Shown here one piece after another: positions 1 through 9,248 of a stretch of DNA of 64,000 nucleotides. Where the stretch lies: contig JACKCR010000003.1 in assembly GCA_020633975.1 (NCBI GenBank), positions 62,001 to 126,000 on the forward strand, read 5' to 3'. Made by a program: the position numbers and the translations under genes. This DNA comes from Candidatus Eiseniibacteriota bacterium (GTDB lineage Bacteria > Eisenbacteria > RBG-16-71-46 > CAIMUX01). The notes under the pieces were generated by a model. The model was not told the origin of the DNA, searched no databases, and worked only from the letters and a program-made list of their open reading frames with translations. Position 1 is the first letter of the stretch, and every line of letters begins with the position of its first letter.

Positions 1-642
1 CGGGGTGTTTGCAAGGAGAGGTGAGATGAGTTCGATGCGTGAGGTGGAGCGAGTCGACCGCGGTGAGAACGCGTAGCAGGATCGCGTTGGTGGTCACACT
101 AGACGGCGAGCGATTGCCGTCGTGGAATCGACACTAGGGGGTCAGGGGGAGACGAGTAACGTCGCGTTGAAGCCAGCGGCCACGTCATCGAGCGGGTCGA
201 TGTCGACCGATCGTCGGAAGGATCTACCCGGGAGCCGGGTCGCTCCGGAAGGTAGCGGTCACCGTTGCTTGGTGGGCCGTCCCTCGAGACGGACGGGGCG
301 ACGACCGGTCGGAGTGTCGCTTGGACACCGGACATCGTCTCGTCCATCCTCGGGATCTGGCTCTTCGTTCGGGACGCTTGGCTCCGACGTGCGGTGCGGC
401 CCTCTGAGCCGTCCGCCGGGCCGAAGCGTTCCCGACTTCACAAGACAGTTCGAGATTCCGCCCCTCAACCCTTGGAAAAGATTGGTTGTGGATCGGAAAA
501 TGTCCTGCCGAGTTCCAAGTGCTTGCCGATCTGGCACTTATCCCAATCGGCGGCTCCGGGGATCGTCGCGGACCTAGGCCGTTGCCACTCAGGGAGTTCC
601 GGCCCCCGCCTGGCCATCTGGGACATTTTCCAGTCCACAACC
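1..642. other. Non-coding left edge
   Basis: I see no supportable gene before the aldo/keto reductase. A 16-codon reading frame at 26-76 has a good AAGGAG ribosome site but no recognisable product. Long frames on both strands here are GC-driven shadows of the neighbouring genes. The only clear structure is the inverted-repeat element at 484-642. Confidence 0.6.
484..642. repeat. 159-bp element with 22-bp inverted ends
   Basis: The outer arms are 484-505 (starts GGTTGTGGATCGG) and 621-642 (ends CAGTCCACAACC). The reverse complement of the left arm matches the right arm at 20 of 22 bases. Inside is a smaller inverted repeat, AAGTGC...GCACTT, and a TGCCGAT...ATCGGCG pair. The right arm abuts the stop codon of the aldo/keto reductase. 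There is no open frame of interest and no obvious target-site duplication. It could be a MITE-like insertion, a dispersed intergenic repeat or a structured 3' region. Confidence 0.5.
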
Positions 643-1629
643 TTAGCCATCCAGGGCGGACATGGAGGCTTCCGGGTACCGCAGACCAGACGCGACTCCC
701 TTCGGAGCCACCGCGTCGATCGCAGCCAGCTCGTCCTTCGTCAGTTCGATCGCCGCCGCCGCGATGTTCTCCTCCAGCCGCTCCGCCTTCCGCGTTCCCG
801 GGATCGGCGTCACGTTCCCCTGGGCGACCAGCCACGCCAGCGCCAGCTGCGACGCCGTCGCGCCACGCTTGGCCGCGATCTCGTTCACCTTGTCGACCAC
901 CGCGAGGTTCTTGGCGAAGTTCTCACCGATGAACCGCGGATTCGTCCGGCGCCAATCGTTCGCGTCGAAGTCGTCCGGGCTGCGGAAGCGACCGGAGAGG
1001 AATCCACGACCGAGCGGGCTGTACGCGACGAACCCGATTCCAAGCTCCTTGCAGGTCGCGAGCAGCTCTGCTTCCGGATCGCGGGACCAGAGCGAGTACT
1101 CCGTCTGGAGCGCTGCGATCGGGTGCACCTTGCAGGCCCGATGCAAGGTCGCCGGGGCGGCCTCGGAGAGCCCGAGGTAGCGGACCTTCCCTTCCTTCAC
1201 CAGCTCCGCCATCGCACCGACCGTGTCTTCGATCGGCGTGTTCGGGTCCACGCGGTGGAGGTAGTAGAGATCGATCGTATCGACTCCCAGGCGCTTGAGG
1301 CTCGCGTCGCAGGCCTCCTTCACGTAGTCCGGCTTGCCGCTCATGCCGAGGAACTCACCGCTCGGTGCGCGCTGGACTCCGAACTTCGTCGCGAGCACCA
1401 CGCGGTCCCACTTCCCGGCCAGGGCCCGTCCCAGGAGTTCCTCGTTCTTGAACGGGCCGTACATGTCGGCGGTGTCGAAGAAGTTCATCCCGAGCTCGAG
1501 CGCCCGGTCGATCACGCGGATCGACTCCTTCTCGTCCGAGTCCCCATAGAAGTCGGACATGCCCATGCATCCGAGGCCGATCCGGCTGACCTGGAGTTCG
1601 GACTGTCCCAGTCTGTGCGTCTTCATCAT
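643..1629 (-). CDS. Aldo/keto reductase
   Basis: 328-aa cytoplasmic NADPH-dependent oxidoreductase of the aldo/keto reductase family, subgroup close to the YajO/Tas/perakine-reductase type. The start [20 protein letters not shown] is preceded by AAAGGACG. The catalytic tetrad is visible: Asp and Tyr in [10 protein letters not shown], Lys in VLATKFGV and His in YYLHRVDP. The NADPH-binding end ([14 protein letters not shown]) is present, so the protein looks complete and of usual length. It is divergent from an AraC-type regulator 300 bp away, a layout known for carbonyl-stress reductases such as YqhC/DkgA. The substrate is not predictable. The frame is open further upstream to 2199, but that extension overlaps the regulator and is not coding. 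Confidence 0.93.
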   Translation of the reverse strand: MMKTHRLGQSELQVSRIGLGCMGMSDFYGDSDEKESIRVIDRALELGMNFFDTADMYGPFKNEELLGRALAGKWDRVVLATKFGVQRAPSGEFLGMSGKPDYVKEACDASLKRLGVDTIDLYYLHRVDPNTPIEDTVGAMAELVKEGKVRYLGLSEAAPATLHRACKVHPIAALQTEYSLWSRDPEAELLATCKELGIGFVAYSPLGRGFLSGRFRSPDDFDANDWRRTNPRFIGENFAKNLAVVDKVNEIAAKRGATASQLALAWLVAQGNVTPIPGTRKAERLEENIAAAAIELTKDELAAIDAVAPKGVASGLRYPEASMSALDG

Positions 1630-1929
1630 CACGTTCGTCCTTTCGTACTCGTCGGCTTCGTGGTCGTCGATCTCCTGATCGTCGGCTTCTTGCTCGCTAG
1701 CGTACCGTTGGTTTGCGCATGCCGGCTTCGTCCTCCGGAGCTGCGCGCTCGGGCCGCTCCCTACGACCCGCGTCGCTATTGGAGACGGGCGGTCGCTGCG
1801 GGAGTGGGCCCTCGACCACATGAATCGATGCTGCCCGGCGGGAGAGGAGTCTGCTGATTCCTTGCCGGATTCTCTGATCCAACGTTGGATCCTGTGGAGG
1901 CGGCGATCCCGGTCGGTATACTGGACCGC

Positions 1930-2892
1930 ATGAGTCCCAAGTCCAAGGACAAGTCCGGAGCCAACGTGAGGGGTTCGATAGGCGCGAGCGAGCTGGAGCG
2001 CCTCCGCAAGCTGATCGAGCGTCACGCGACCGACTTCGGCCCCAACTACACGCCCCTCCCCGGGCTCACGCTCTACCGGAGCGACTGCACCACGGATCCG
2101 AGACGCGGAGAGGCCGACTCGCTGGCCCTCGCGTTCGTCGTCCAGGGCAGCAAGAAGGTGCGGGTCGGAGATTCGGAACTCGAGTACGGCCCCGGGCAAG
2201 TACTCGTCCTCACTCGGTCTCTCTCGTTCGACACCTGGATCACGCGCGGGTCGCAGAAGAGGCCGTACCTCTCGATGTACCAGGCCATCCCGCCGAATCT
2301 CGTCGCCGAGACGCTGATCGAGCTGTCAGGAGCCGAAGACTCTGCTCCGACGGCGACATCGACGAGGAGCCACTTCGGTGAGGTCTACGTCACGGAGGCC
2401 GACCCCGATCTCCTCGGCGCAACCGTCCGGCTCGTGCGCACCCTCGATGACCCAACAGCGCGATCGATCCTCGGCCCGATGATCCTCCGCGAGATCGTCT
2501 TCCATCTGCTCCGCTCCGACGCCGCGGCAGGACTCCGGGAGTCCGCCTGCAACAGCGGCGACGAACTCCGGATCCGCGAAGCAATGCTCTATATGGAAGC
2601 GAACGCGAATCAGCGACTCACCGTACCGCAGGTCGCGAAGGCCGTCGCGATGAGCCCGTCTCACTTCGCGCACCGGTTCCGCGACGTCGCGCGCGTCACT
2701 CCGATGCAGTACCTGAAGCACGTCCGGCTGCGCGAGGCGCGGCTTCTCCTACTCGAGGAAGGCGCACGCGCGTCCGAGGCCGGAGAGCGCGTCGGGTACC
2801 GAAGCCCGTCTCACTTCTCGCGAGACTTTGCACAAGCGTTCGGTGTGTCGCCGTCGCAGTACGCGGAGCGGTTCCGGGGAGACCGCGGGTAG
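1930..2892 (+). CDS. AraC-family transcriptional regulator
   Basis: 320-aa DNA-binding regulator. The N-terminal half resembles the AraC_N cupin-like sensor (PF06719 type; [14 protein letters not shown] region), and the C-terminal half has two helix-turn-helix motifs ([20 protein letters not shown] and [20 protein letters not shown]). It belongs to the YqhC-like branch, members of which often control an adjacent aldo/keto reductase, as expected from the divergent neighbour. I use the ATG at 1930; the in-frame GTG-type start at 1885 would add 15 residues that do not look like the family. The ligand is probably a small aldehyde or electrophile, by analogy only. Confidence 0.9.
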   Translation: MSPKSKDKSGANVRGSIGASELERLRKLIERHATDFGPNYTPLPGLTLYRSDCTTDPRRGEADSLALAFVVQGSKKVRVGDSELEYGPGQVLVLTRSLSFDTWITRGSQKRPYLSMYQAIPPNLVAETLIELSGAEDSAPTATSTRSHFGEVYVTEADPDLLGATVRLVRTLDDPTARSILGPMILREIVFHLLRSDAAAGLRESACNSGDELRIREAMLYMEANANQRLTVPQVAKAVAMSPSHFAHRFRDVARVTPMQYLKHVRLREARLLLLEEGARASEAGERVGYRSPSHFSRDFAQAFGVSPSQYAERFRGDRG

Positions 2893-3088
2893 GAGGCGAG
2901 CCAGCCGACTTCCATTCTGGATGTCAACTTCCCCTGCCGCCTGGAGCCGTGATTCCCAGACTCGAAAGCTCGGACTCGTCCCCTCCCCGGACGTTCGCTT
3001 TCGGCCCCCTCCCTCATTCTCTACGACGAATGACGGCCCCTCGTATTGGGCCGGATCATCGTCGCTACATTTCCGAGGAGGCCTAGTC

Positions 3089-4390
3089 GTGAACACCCCG
3101 CCGATCCAGTTTCCGCTGCCAACTCGTTCCCGAGTCCGCGTCCACTTCGCGATCCAAGCCTCAATGCGATCGACCACCTGCACGGACCTCGCTCGCATCG
3201 CCCTTGCCGTGATTACCCTCTGCGTCTCACTCCTCACCGTTCCCGCCGCCCTCGCCCGTTCCTCCGGCGACATCCACATCCCCACCACCCTCAACTACTG
3301 CGGCGCAGACGAGGTGATCGTCGAAGCGACGATCTGCAACAACACCGACTCCGGTCAGTTCTACTTCCTCACCTTCGAGAACTCCGGCGCATACGAAGGC
3401 TGCGACCTCGCCATCATCCCGCTGTACGAGTTCCTCGACCCGAATCCAGTCTTCGTCCCGAGGGGCGTATGCGACATAGTCCGCGTCCGGGTGCAGCGCC
3501 CGTCGGAACTCAACTCCCTGCAGAGTGTCTGCTACTGGCTCCACTTCCATCCGGACGAGCAGGGCCCCGAAGTCTGGCTCGGTGGGACGCTCATCGATCG
3601 GCCGGTGGTCTGCGTCGACTGGTACTTCGAGGAGTCCGCTCACTTCCTTCACCCGCTCGTCCCAATCGAACTCGGCCCGATCGTCGAGAACTTGGGGTTC
3701 GAGCCACTCCAGATGTTCTACATCTTCGAGGCGAGGAACGAGTTCGACGAGCGCGACTTCGAGACGATCTCACTCGATGGGCAGGCGCCAGGAGAGTGGT
3801 CGTTTGGAAACTTGGAAGTGACGGAAGGCGGCAGTCAGGAGCTGCAGCTCCAGGTGGAGTGGTTGAACGAGGGCGCCTCCGGGTACTACGACATCGTGAT
3901 GATGGATGAGAGCAGCTTCGAGGTCCTCGCTTCGATCGGGCTCCATCTGATCGTTGAACCCCCGAGTGACGTCACAGACGACCCACTCGACTCGGCCACA
4001 CCGCCCGCACTATGGCGGAACGACATCACCGTGCTCCCCAACCCGTCCGGTGGCTCGGGCCTGGGCGTGCGTTTCCAGCTCAACGCAAGCGTGACGGAGC
4101 ACGGTGCAATTGGTAACGGAGCCCCCGCGGGTGGCGAGGGCGGAGCGAATGGCGCCAGCGCCACGGAGCCGGGAACGACCGTATCCGCGAGTGTCTTCGG
4201 CCCGGACGGCCGTAAGGTGCGGAGTCTCTTCCACGGCAATGCCCAAGACCGCGCAGCCGCTGCAGGAATGCTCGAGTTCGACTGGGACGGTCGCGACGAC
4301 CAGGGACGACTCGTCGGATCGGGGATCTACTGGATCGACGTCACGACTGTCGGCCGCCGCTGGTCCCAGAAGTTCACCCGCGTCGAGTAG
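3089..4390 (+). CDS. Secreted protein with FlgD-like C-terminal domain
   Basis: 433-aa exported protein of unknown function. I chose GTG at 3089 because GAGGAGG lies 8 bases upstream; an ATG at 3164 would still leave a signal peptide. The hydrophobic segment IALAVITLCVSLLTVPAALA gives a signal peptide. The body contains several cysteines (NYCGADE, ICNNTD, EGCD, GVCD, SVCYW, VVCVDW) and probably beta-sandwich domains concerned with extracellular folding. From about residue 340 there is a Gly/Ala-rich linker and a FlgD-type Ig domain (VSASVFGPDGRKVRSL ... GSGIYWIDV) ending in KFTRVE. Such tails act as sorting or anchoring modules in FCB bacteria. It is followed by a terminator-like hairpin and then the M6 protease gene. 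Confidence 0.78.
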   Translation: MNTPPIQFPLPTRSRVRVHFAIQASMRSTTCTDLARIALAVITLCVSLLTVPAALARSSGDIHIPTTLNYCGADEVIVEATICNNTDSGQFYFLTFENSGAYEGCDLAIIPLYEFLDPNPVFVPRGVCDIVRVRVQRPSELNSLQSVCYWLHFHPDEQGPEVWLGGTLIDRPVVCVDWYFEESAHFLHPLVPIELGPIVENLGFEPLQMFYIFEARNEFDERDFETISLDGQAPGEWSFGNLEVTEGGSQELQLQVEWLNEGASGYYDIVMMDESSFEVLASIGLHLIVEPPSDVTDDPLDSATPPALWRNDITVLPNPSGGSGLGVRFQLNASVTEHGAIGNGAPAGGEGGANGASATEPGTTVSASVFGPDGRKVRSLFHGNAQDRAAAAGMLEFDWDGRDDQGRLVGSGIYWIDVTTVGRRWSQKFTRVE

Positions 4391-4763
4391 CCCTCCGCGC
4401 CAACTCACCGCAGTCACCACGGTCCCCGAAGCCCCTCCGGAGCCAGCCTCCGGAGGGGCCTCCACGAGTGATCCCGTCGAAATCGACGACCGCCTCTAAC
4501 TCCCTACGCACAAGCGCATTCCCGCCGCGCTCGTCGGAATCGACGAACGCACGCCACTCCTTCCCCCCTTCCAACCCCGCCCCAACGCGACCTAGCCGAC
4601 ACTCCACCTCCTTGCCCCACAGCCGACTACGCCCCCTCTCGCGCACGCGCCTCCGCTTGGCACGGACATGTCCATACCCACTCCCGGAGGCGGGCGCTGA
4701 GGCGGCGCCCCGTACGGAATCCAGATCCGACCCCGCACAAACAGGACAAAGGAGTTGCCCACC
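4391..4763 (+). other. Intergenic leader before M6 protease
   Basis: 373 bp without a gene. It holds the hairpin at 4431-4459 and then a pyrimidine-rich stretch. The ribosome site AAAGGAG at 4748-4754 serves the protease start. Antisense frames across it are shadows. Confidence 0.6.
4431..4459 (+). terminator. Hairpin after secreted protein gene
   Basis: Perfect 12-bp stem: GCCCCTCCGGAG at 4431-4442 pairs with CTCCGGAGGGGC at 4448-4459 across a 5-base loop, 40 bases after the stop at 4390. There is no T-run, so it may be a Rho-assisted or mRNA-stabilising hairpin, not a classical intrinsic terminator. Confidence 0.6.
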
Positions 4764-7700
4764 ATGAACCACGAAACGTTCACCCCGCGACCGACGCCAA
4801 GCATCGGTCGCTCTCCAGACGACCATCGGCGTCGCGCCCTCACGGCGGCGGCGCTTCTCTTCGCCCTCTTCAGCAACGCGGACGCGCTTCCGATTTCCCC
4901 CGCGGACGGCGGCGCGCTTCCGGACTTCATCACCGAGATCCTCGCGCGCGATCCGAACGCGTTCACGTACGAGAACGCGTACATCGGGCTCGCCGACCGG
5001 AAGGCGGAGAACCGTCAACGGATCGCGGACGGCGAGCTGACGGGTAGCGTTGCGGAGCTGCAGCAGCTGTCTCAGATCACAGGCGAGTTCGCCGTGCCGA
5101 TCTTCCTCGGCAAGTTCGACGACACGGGTGCAGACCCGTTCCCGCGTCAGGACTTCCAGGAGATGCTCTTCGACGGCCCGTGGCCGACGGGAACGATGAC
5201 GCAGTACTACAACGAGATCTCCTACGGCGCACTCCACCTGGTCGGCACGGTCTACGACTGGGTTCAGGTGTCGGACGAGGAAGATCACTACACGGGAACG
5301 GTCAACGGACTCGACCCGGACTTCTCCAACACCGGTCAGTTCATTCACGAGATCCTGGATCTCAACGACGCCACCGTCGACTTCGGTCAGTTCGACAACG
5401 ACGGCGACGACGGCATTCCCAACTCGGGTGACGACGACGGCTGGGTCGACTTCATCGGCATCGTCCATCCGGAGATCGGCGGCGAATGTGGGGGTAGCGG
5501 CATCTGGTCCCACCGGAAGAGCCTCGACGACTGGCCGGAAGGGATCTACGAGACGAACGACGACGCAATGGGCGGCGGCAAGATCCGGATCAACGGCTAC
5601 ACCATCATGCCGGCCAAGAACTGTAGCAGCGGGATGATCGAGATCGGTGTGTTCTGTCACGAGTACGGACATGCCTTCGGTCTGCCCGACCTCTACGACA
5701 CGAACAAGGGCAACGGGACGGCGCAAGGAATCGGCCACTGGGGCCTCATGGGCTCCGGCAACTGGAACCAGCCGGATCGGCCGGCGCACATGTGCGCATG
5801 GTCGAAGGATCGTCTCGGCTGGCTCACACCGGGTGTCGTCGCGACGGACCTCTTCGGATGGCCCGTCGTCACGTCGACGTTCTCACCGACCGCGTTCAAG
5901 CTCTGGAAGAACGGAACGCCAGGCGATGAGTACTTCCTGGTCGAGAACCGGCTCGACGCCGGCTTCGACGAGAACCTCCACGCCCCCGGACTCCTCATCT
6001 GGCACGTCGATGATTCCGTGGGCGGCAACGGCGACGAAACCCACAAGCGCGTCGACCTCGAATGCGCCGACCAAACCGGCGCGGACCACACGACCGACGC
6101 CGACGACCTCGACGCCGCCTCCAACCGTGGAGATGCAGGCGACATCTTCTGCGACGGCGACGCGTTCGGCGTCTTCACCACTCCGAGCAGCGTCGCCTAC
6201 AACGGCGCCGCGACGAGTGTCCGCGTCACGAACATCCACGGATGCGGTGGTACCTCGGTAGTCGCGGACCTCCGCGTCGGCGTCGCCGGTCCATCCGTCG
6301 ACCTCTGCCTCCGCGACTGCGGCGGCGACACCTGCGTCGAGCCGTCCGTCTGCGACAAGTGGTGGGCCAGCCCCGAGGTCTACATCGACAACAACGAGGA
6401 CGGGATCATCGACCCACCGGCCGAAGGCATCCCGAACAAGCTCTTCGCCCGCGTCCGCAACGTCGGCACGGACGACGCCTCGGACGTCGACGTCTCCTTC
6501 TACTTCAAGCCCCCGGGAATGGGACTCACCTTCCCGTCCGGCGGAACGTTCATCGACAGCGACAACATCTCGATCCTGCCCGGCGGATCGACGGACGTCG
6601 CAGGCGTGCTCTGGGATCTCCCCGTCCCTCCGCCGGACGTCAACCACTACTGCATCGGCGTGATCGCAGAGAACGACATGGACGGTCAGTCGTCCGAGAT
6701 CGTGAAGGAGGATGACAACCTCACGCAGATCAACGTCCAGGCACTCTACGCCAAGGCCGGCGACGAAGTCCCGCCCGCGCCCTATCCCAATCCCGAGTGG
6801 AGCGGCCTCGGAGACGAGTTCGCTCGCATGACAGGCGACGATCCGTCACAGCTCGACAGCGGCGACTGGCTCTCGCGTTCCGCACGCACTGTTGCCGGAT
6901 CCTCGGGCTCCGGCTTCTCCGACGAGTGGCTCGCAAGCTCGGAAACTTTTGAGGATACGGTGACCGTCATGGCCTGCAACCCAACCCACCAGACGTGCGT
7001 GATGGACATCACCATCGGCTCCCCGCCGTTCTACGATGACGCCGTCATCCCGGCCGACTGGGACGTCGAACTCATCCACGCACCACTCGCACTCGCGCCG
7101 TTCCAGTGTACGCCGGTGAGAGTCGCCGTGCGCGACAACGACCCGGTCCACCTCGACTACGCGATCATTCCGCTCACGCTGAGCTGCCAAGGTCGCGCGG
7201 TCGGAGGCGACGTCCTCGAGTTCCACATCGACAACGTCCCACCCGAGGCGCCGTGTACCTTCTCCGTCAAGCGGACCCTTCCCTACGAGACCGACGACAA
7301 CCCCGGACACAACGCCGTCGTCATCTCCTGGGAAGACAAGTTCAAGGACGTCGGCGGCTGGCCAGAGCGAGTCGAGCGTTGGCGGATCTACAACGGCAAC
7401 AACGCCGACTTCCCGATGAATGCGACGACGCTCCTCATCGAGACGTGCATCGATGAGAACCCCGCGACCGTCCCGTACGAGCACTTCACGGATGTCCCCG
7501 CGGACCTCGACGCCAAGTGGTACAAGCTCGTCGCGGTCGACCGCGCGGGAAACGAGTCGGAAGCGTGCGTCGCGGAGATCGAGATCGAGTCGACGTCGGA
7601 CGTCGACCCAGACTTCGCATCCAACCACGACGGCGCGGTGCTGATGCTGGCCCAGAACCGTCCGAACCCGATGAACGGAAGCACGAAGATCCTCTACCAA

Positions 7701-7913
7701 CTCGCGGAAGCGGGCGAAGTGCAGGTCGACGTCTTCACCGTGCATGGGCGCCACGTGACGAACCTGCAGTCCGGCTGGTTGGAGGCGGGACTTCACTCGG
7801 TCACGTGGGATGCGCGGAACGAAGATGGGACCGAGGTGCCGAACGGAGTGTACGTCTACCGGGCGCAGGCCGGGGGGACGCAGGAGAGTCGGCGGATGAT
7901 CGTGAACCGGTAG
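4764..7913 (+). CDS. M6 family metalloprotease, secreted
   Basis: 1049-aa exported zinc endopeptidase of the immune inhibitor A family. The start ATG at 4764 follows AAAGGAG by 9 bases. After a signal segment (ALTAAALLFALFSNADA) the M6 domain spans roughly residues 60-460. The zinc site HEYGH is at residues 299-303 within FCHEYGHAFGLPDLYDT, giving His299, Glu300, His303 and the third ligand Asp. A CARDB-like adhesion domain follows (KLFARVRNVGTDDASDVDVS), then Fn3-like segments, then a FlgD-type C-terminal domain (AQNRPNPMNGSTKILYQLAE ... PNGVYVYRAQ) ending RRMIVNR. Probably exported for protein degradation or predation-like nutrient scavenging and held at the surface by its tail. A strong terminator follows. 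Confidence 0.93.
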   Translation: MNHETFTPRPTPSIGRSPDDHRRRALTAAALLFALFSNADALPISPADGGALPDFITEILARDPNAFTYENAYIGLADRKAENRQRIADGELTGSVAELQQLSQITGEFAVPIFLGKFDDTGADPFPRQDFQEMLFDGPWPTGTMTQYYNEISYGALHLVGTVYDWVQVSDEEDHYTGTVNGLDPDFSNTGQFIHEILDLNDATVDFGQFDNDGDDGIPNSGDDDGWVDFIGIVHPEIGGECGGSGIWSHRKSLDDWPEGIYETNDDAMGGGKIRINGYTIMPAKNCSSGMIEIGVFCHEYGHAFGLPDLYDTNKGNGTAQGIGHWGLMGSGNWNQPDRPAHMCAWSKDRLGWLTPGVVATDLFGWPVVTSTFSPTAFKLWKNGTPGDEYFLVENRLDAGFDENLHAPGLLIWHVDDSVGGNGDETHKRVDLECADQTGADHTTDADDLDAASNRGDAGDIFCDGDAFGVFTTPSSVAYNGAATSVRVTNIHGCGGTSVVADLRVGVAGPSVDLCLRDCGGDTCVEPSVCDKWWASPEVYIDNNEDGIIDPPAEGIPNKLFARVRNVGTDDASDVDVSFYFKPPGMGLTFPSGGTFIDSDNISILPGGSTDVAGVLWDLPVPPPDVNHYCIGVIAENDMDGQSSEIVKEDDNLTQINVQALYAKAGDEVPPAPYPNPEWSGLGDEFARMTGDDPSQLDSGDWLSRSARTVAGSSGSGFSDEWLASSETFEDTVTVMACNPTHQTCVMDITIGSPPFYDDAVIPADWDVELIHAPLALAPFQCTPVRVAVRDNDPVHLDYAIIPLTLSCQGRAVGGDVLEFHIDNVPPEAPCTFSVKRTLPYETDDNPGHNAVVISWEDKFKDVGGWPERVERWRIYNGNNADFPMNATTLLIETCIDENPATVPYEHFTDVPADLDAKWYKLVAVDRAGNESEACVAEIEIESTSDVDPDFASNHDGAVLMLAQNRPNPMNGSTKILYQLAEAGEVQVDVFTVHGRHVTNLQSGWLEAGLHSVTWDARNEDGTEVPNGVYVYRAQAGGTQESRRMIVNR

Positions 7914-7935
7914 CAGACCACCGTCTACGTCCAGC

Positions 7936-7970
7936 GAGCCGGAGGGAGGTCGACTCCTTCCGGCTCCTTT
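7936..7970 (+). terminator. Intrinsic terminator of M6 protease gene
   Basis: GAGCCGGAGGGAG (7936-7948) pairs with CTCCTTCCGGCTC (7954-7966), 12 Watson-Crick pairs plus one G-T, loop of 5, followed by CTTTGCTT. It lies 22 bases after the protease stop codon. Confidence 0.8.
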
Positions 7971-7990
7971 GCTTGCGCTAACGGTCTACG

Positions 7991-8045
7991 CCCCCTGGGA
8001 CTCCTTCCGGTTTCGAGGGACGAAACCTACAGGAATCCCAGGGGG
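7991..8045. terminator. Nested double hairpin between convergent genes
   Basis: Outer arms CCCCCTGGGACTCCT (7991-8005) and AGGAATCCCAGGGGG (8031-8045) match at 14 of 15 positions. Inside is a perfect 7-bp stem, GGTTTCG (8009-8015) with CGAAACC (8021-8027). It sits between the convergent protease and peptidase genes, so it could stop transcription from both sides, although it lacks a T-run. Confidence 0.55.
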
Positions 8046-8130
8046 CTCAGGGGGCGGGTTGCAGAGGGATCGAACGAGAAGGGACATGTGGTGCGCACGT
8101 TCTAGGTTGGTGACTGCTTCGACGCCTTCT

Positions 8131-8838
8131 TCAGTACCACTCCACCCCCAACTCCTCCGCCGTCAACGGCCCGACCTCGCCATCCACGGCCAGCCCCGCC
8201 CAAAGCTGGAACGACCGCACCGCTGCCGCCGTCTGCGGGCCGTAGATTCCATCGATCGGCCCTGGCGAGTACCCCTCATTGCGCAGCGCTCGCTGCACCG
8301 TCTTGACGAGCTTTCCCTTCATCCGCGGGACGAGCACGCGCAGGATGAGTCCGCCGCTTGGCACTGGCACGGGAACGGGTGGCTGCGTGACGTCGATCCC
8401 AGGAACGAGCACACCGATGTCCCAGCGGCGACCGTCCGAAACGCCTTCGATCACACCGCGCAGGCTGGAGTGCGCTTCCACGGTCTTGCCGTTCCCGGCC
8501 GAGATCGCGACGTGACCGATCGCGCTGCCGGGGAGCCGAAGCAGGAACGCGCCAGGCGTGCCGGCGGCTTTGCCGACGGAGACGATCGTGCCGCGACTCT
8601 GGGCGTCGTCTCCCCAGAATCCGGTGTAGGCGTCCGACACGTCGGGGTCGACGCCGGCGGCATTGGGCCGGCAGCCGAACAACGTTCCGGTGACCTGATA
8701 GACGCACCAGGAACAGAACTCGGCGCAGTCCCAAGGTCCGGACCAGTGAGGGTTTCCTTTCGGCGCGACGGAACCGAGGATGTACTCCTCCCCGATGTGA
8801 CGTCGCGCGAGTCTCAGAAGATCAGATGCGGTCGTCAT
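8131..8838 (-). CDS. NlpC/P60-like peptidase with peptidoglycan-binding domain
   Basis: 235-aa predicted cell-wall hydrolase. Residues 1-130 look like an NlpC/P60 or CHAP-type papain fold: catalytic Cys38 in WDCAEFCSW, candidate His109 in AIGHVAIS, and His123 in TVEAHSSLRGV. A Pro/Val linker follows, then a PG_binding_1 domain (about 165-232; QRALRNEGYSPGPIDGIYGP). It has no signal peptide, so it is either released by lysis or a specialised export system, or acts from inside. Its ATG overlaps the stop of the preceding 105-aa gene (ATGA), indicating translational coupling. Function within the three-gene unit is unknown; it could be a lysin or an injected cell-wall effector. Confidence 0.82.
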   Translation of the reverse strand: MTTASDLLRLARRHIGEEYILGSVAPKGNPHWSGPWDCAEFCSWCVYQVTGTLFGCRPNAAGVDPDVSDAYTGFWGDDAQSRGTIVSVGKAAGTPGAFLLRLPGSAIGHVAISAGNGKTVEAHSSLRGVIEGVSDGRRWDIGVLVPGIDVTQPPVPVPVPSGGLILRVLVPRMKGKLVKTVQRALRNEGYSPGPIDGIYGPQTAAAVRSFQLWAGLAVDGEVGPLTAEELGVEWY

Positions 8839-9152
8839 AGTGCGATCCCTTCCCGAAGTCCGGCTTCGATCACGTCGAGTACCGCGGCAGCAGCAGACGT
8901 CGCGACGTCCATCGGCATTCCGTCTACCGCAAGGAGTTCGGACTCGAGTACGTAGCGTTCGTCCTCGAACTCCGCCTCGATCGTCTCCTCGTCGAGGGCA
9001 CGATCTGCCCAGGCCAAGAGAAGCGCGCGGAATCGAGGTTCGCGGGCGTCGATGATCGGGTCGAGTCGAGAGGAGAGGTCGGTTGGGATGGTGTCGGCCG
9101 CGGACACGGCAGCCTGGCTGGCAGAGGGCCAGAGAATCGTCCAGTCGGTCAT
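8835..9152 (-). CDS. Hypothetical protein, 105 aa
   Basis: Small, acidic, helical protein I do not recognise (starts MTDWTILWPSASQAAVSAAD). The ATG at 9152 is chosen for the AAGGGAGG site just upstream; the longer frame to 9224 has no such site. There is no signal peptide or membrane segment. It contains an acidic helix (DEETIEAEFEDERYVLESE). Its stop overlaps the start of the downstream peptidase gene by four bases, and it lies 96 bp after the 264-aa gene, so the three form one operon. Possible roles include an immunity, chaperone or structural partner of the peptidase; none is shown by sequence. Confidence 0.75.
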   Translation of the reverse strand: MTDWTILWPSASQAAVSAADTIPTDLSSRLDPIIDAREPRFRALLLAWADRALDEETIEAEFEDERYVLESELLAVDGMPMDVATSAAAAVLDVIEAGLREGIAL

Positions 9153-9248
9153 GGGGCCTCCCTTGCAGTGGGATAGATCCAGAGATGAACTTGGAACGGC
9201 CTGCCCGAAGGCAAGCCGTTCCACTCTTCCACAAGCTCCGCCGGATTC

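Noticed and set aside
26-76. 16-codon frame with an AAGGAG ribosome site
   Set aside because: Too short to support without conservation data, and it may be the end of a frame from outside the window.
265-1857. 530-aa plus-strand frame antisense to the aldo/keto reductase
   Set aside because: Arg/Val/Asp-rich shadow translation of a well-supported gene on the other strand.
1914-1922. TATACT as a -10 box for the AraC gene
   Set aside because: No -35 element at 16-18 bp spacing, and it is too close to the chosen start codon.
4374-5789. 471-aa minus-strand frame over the M6 protease
   Set aside because: Composition and lack of a ribosome site mark it as a shadow of the protease gene.
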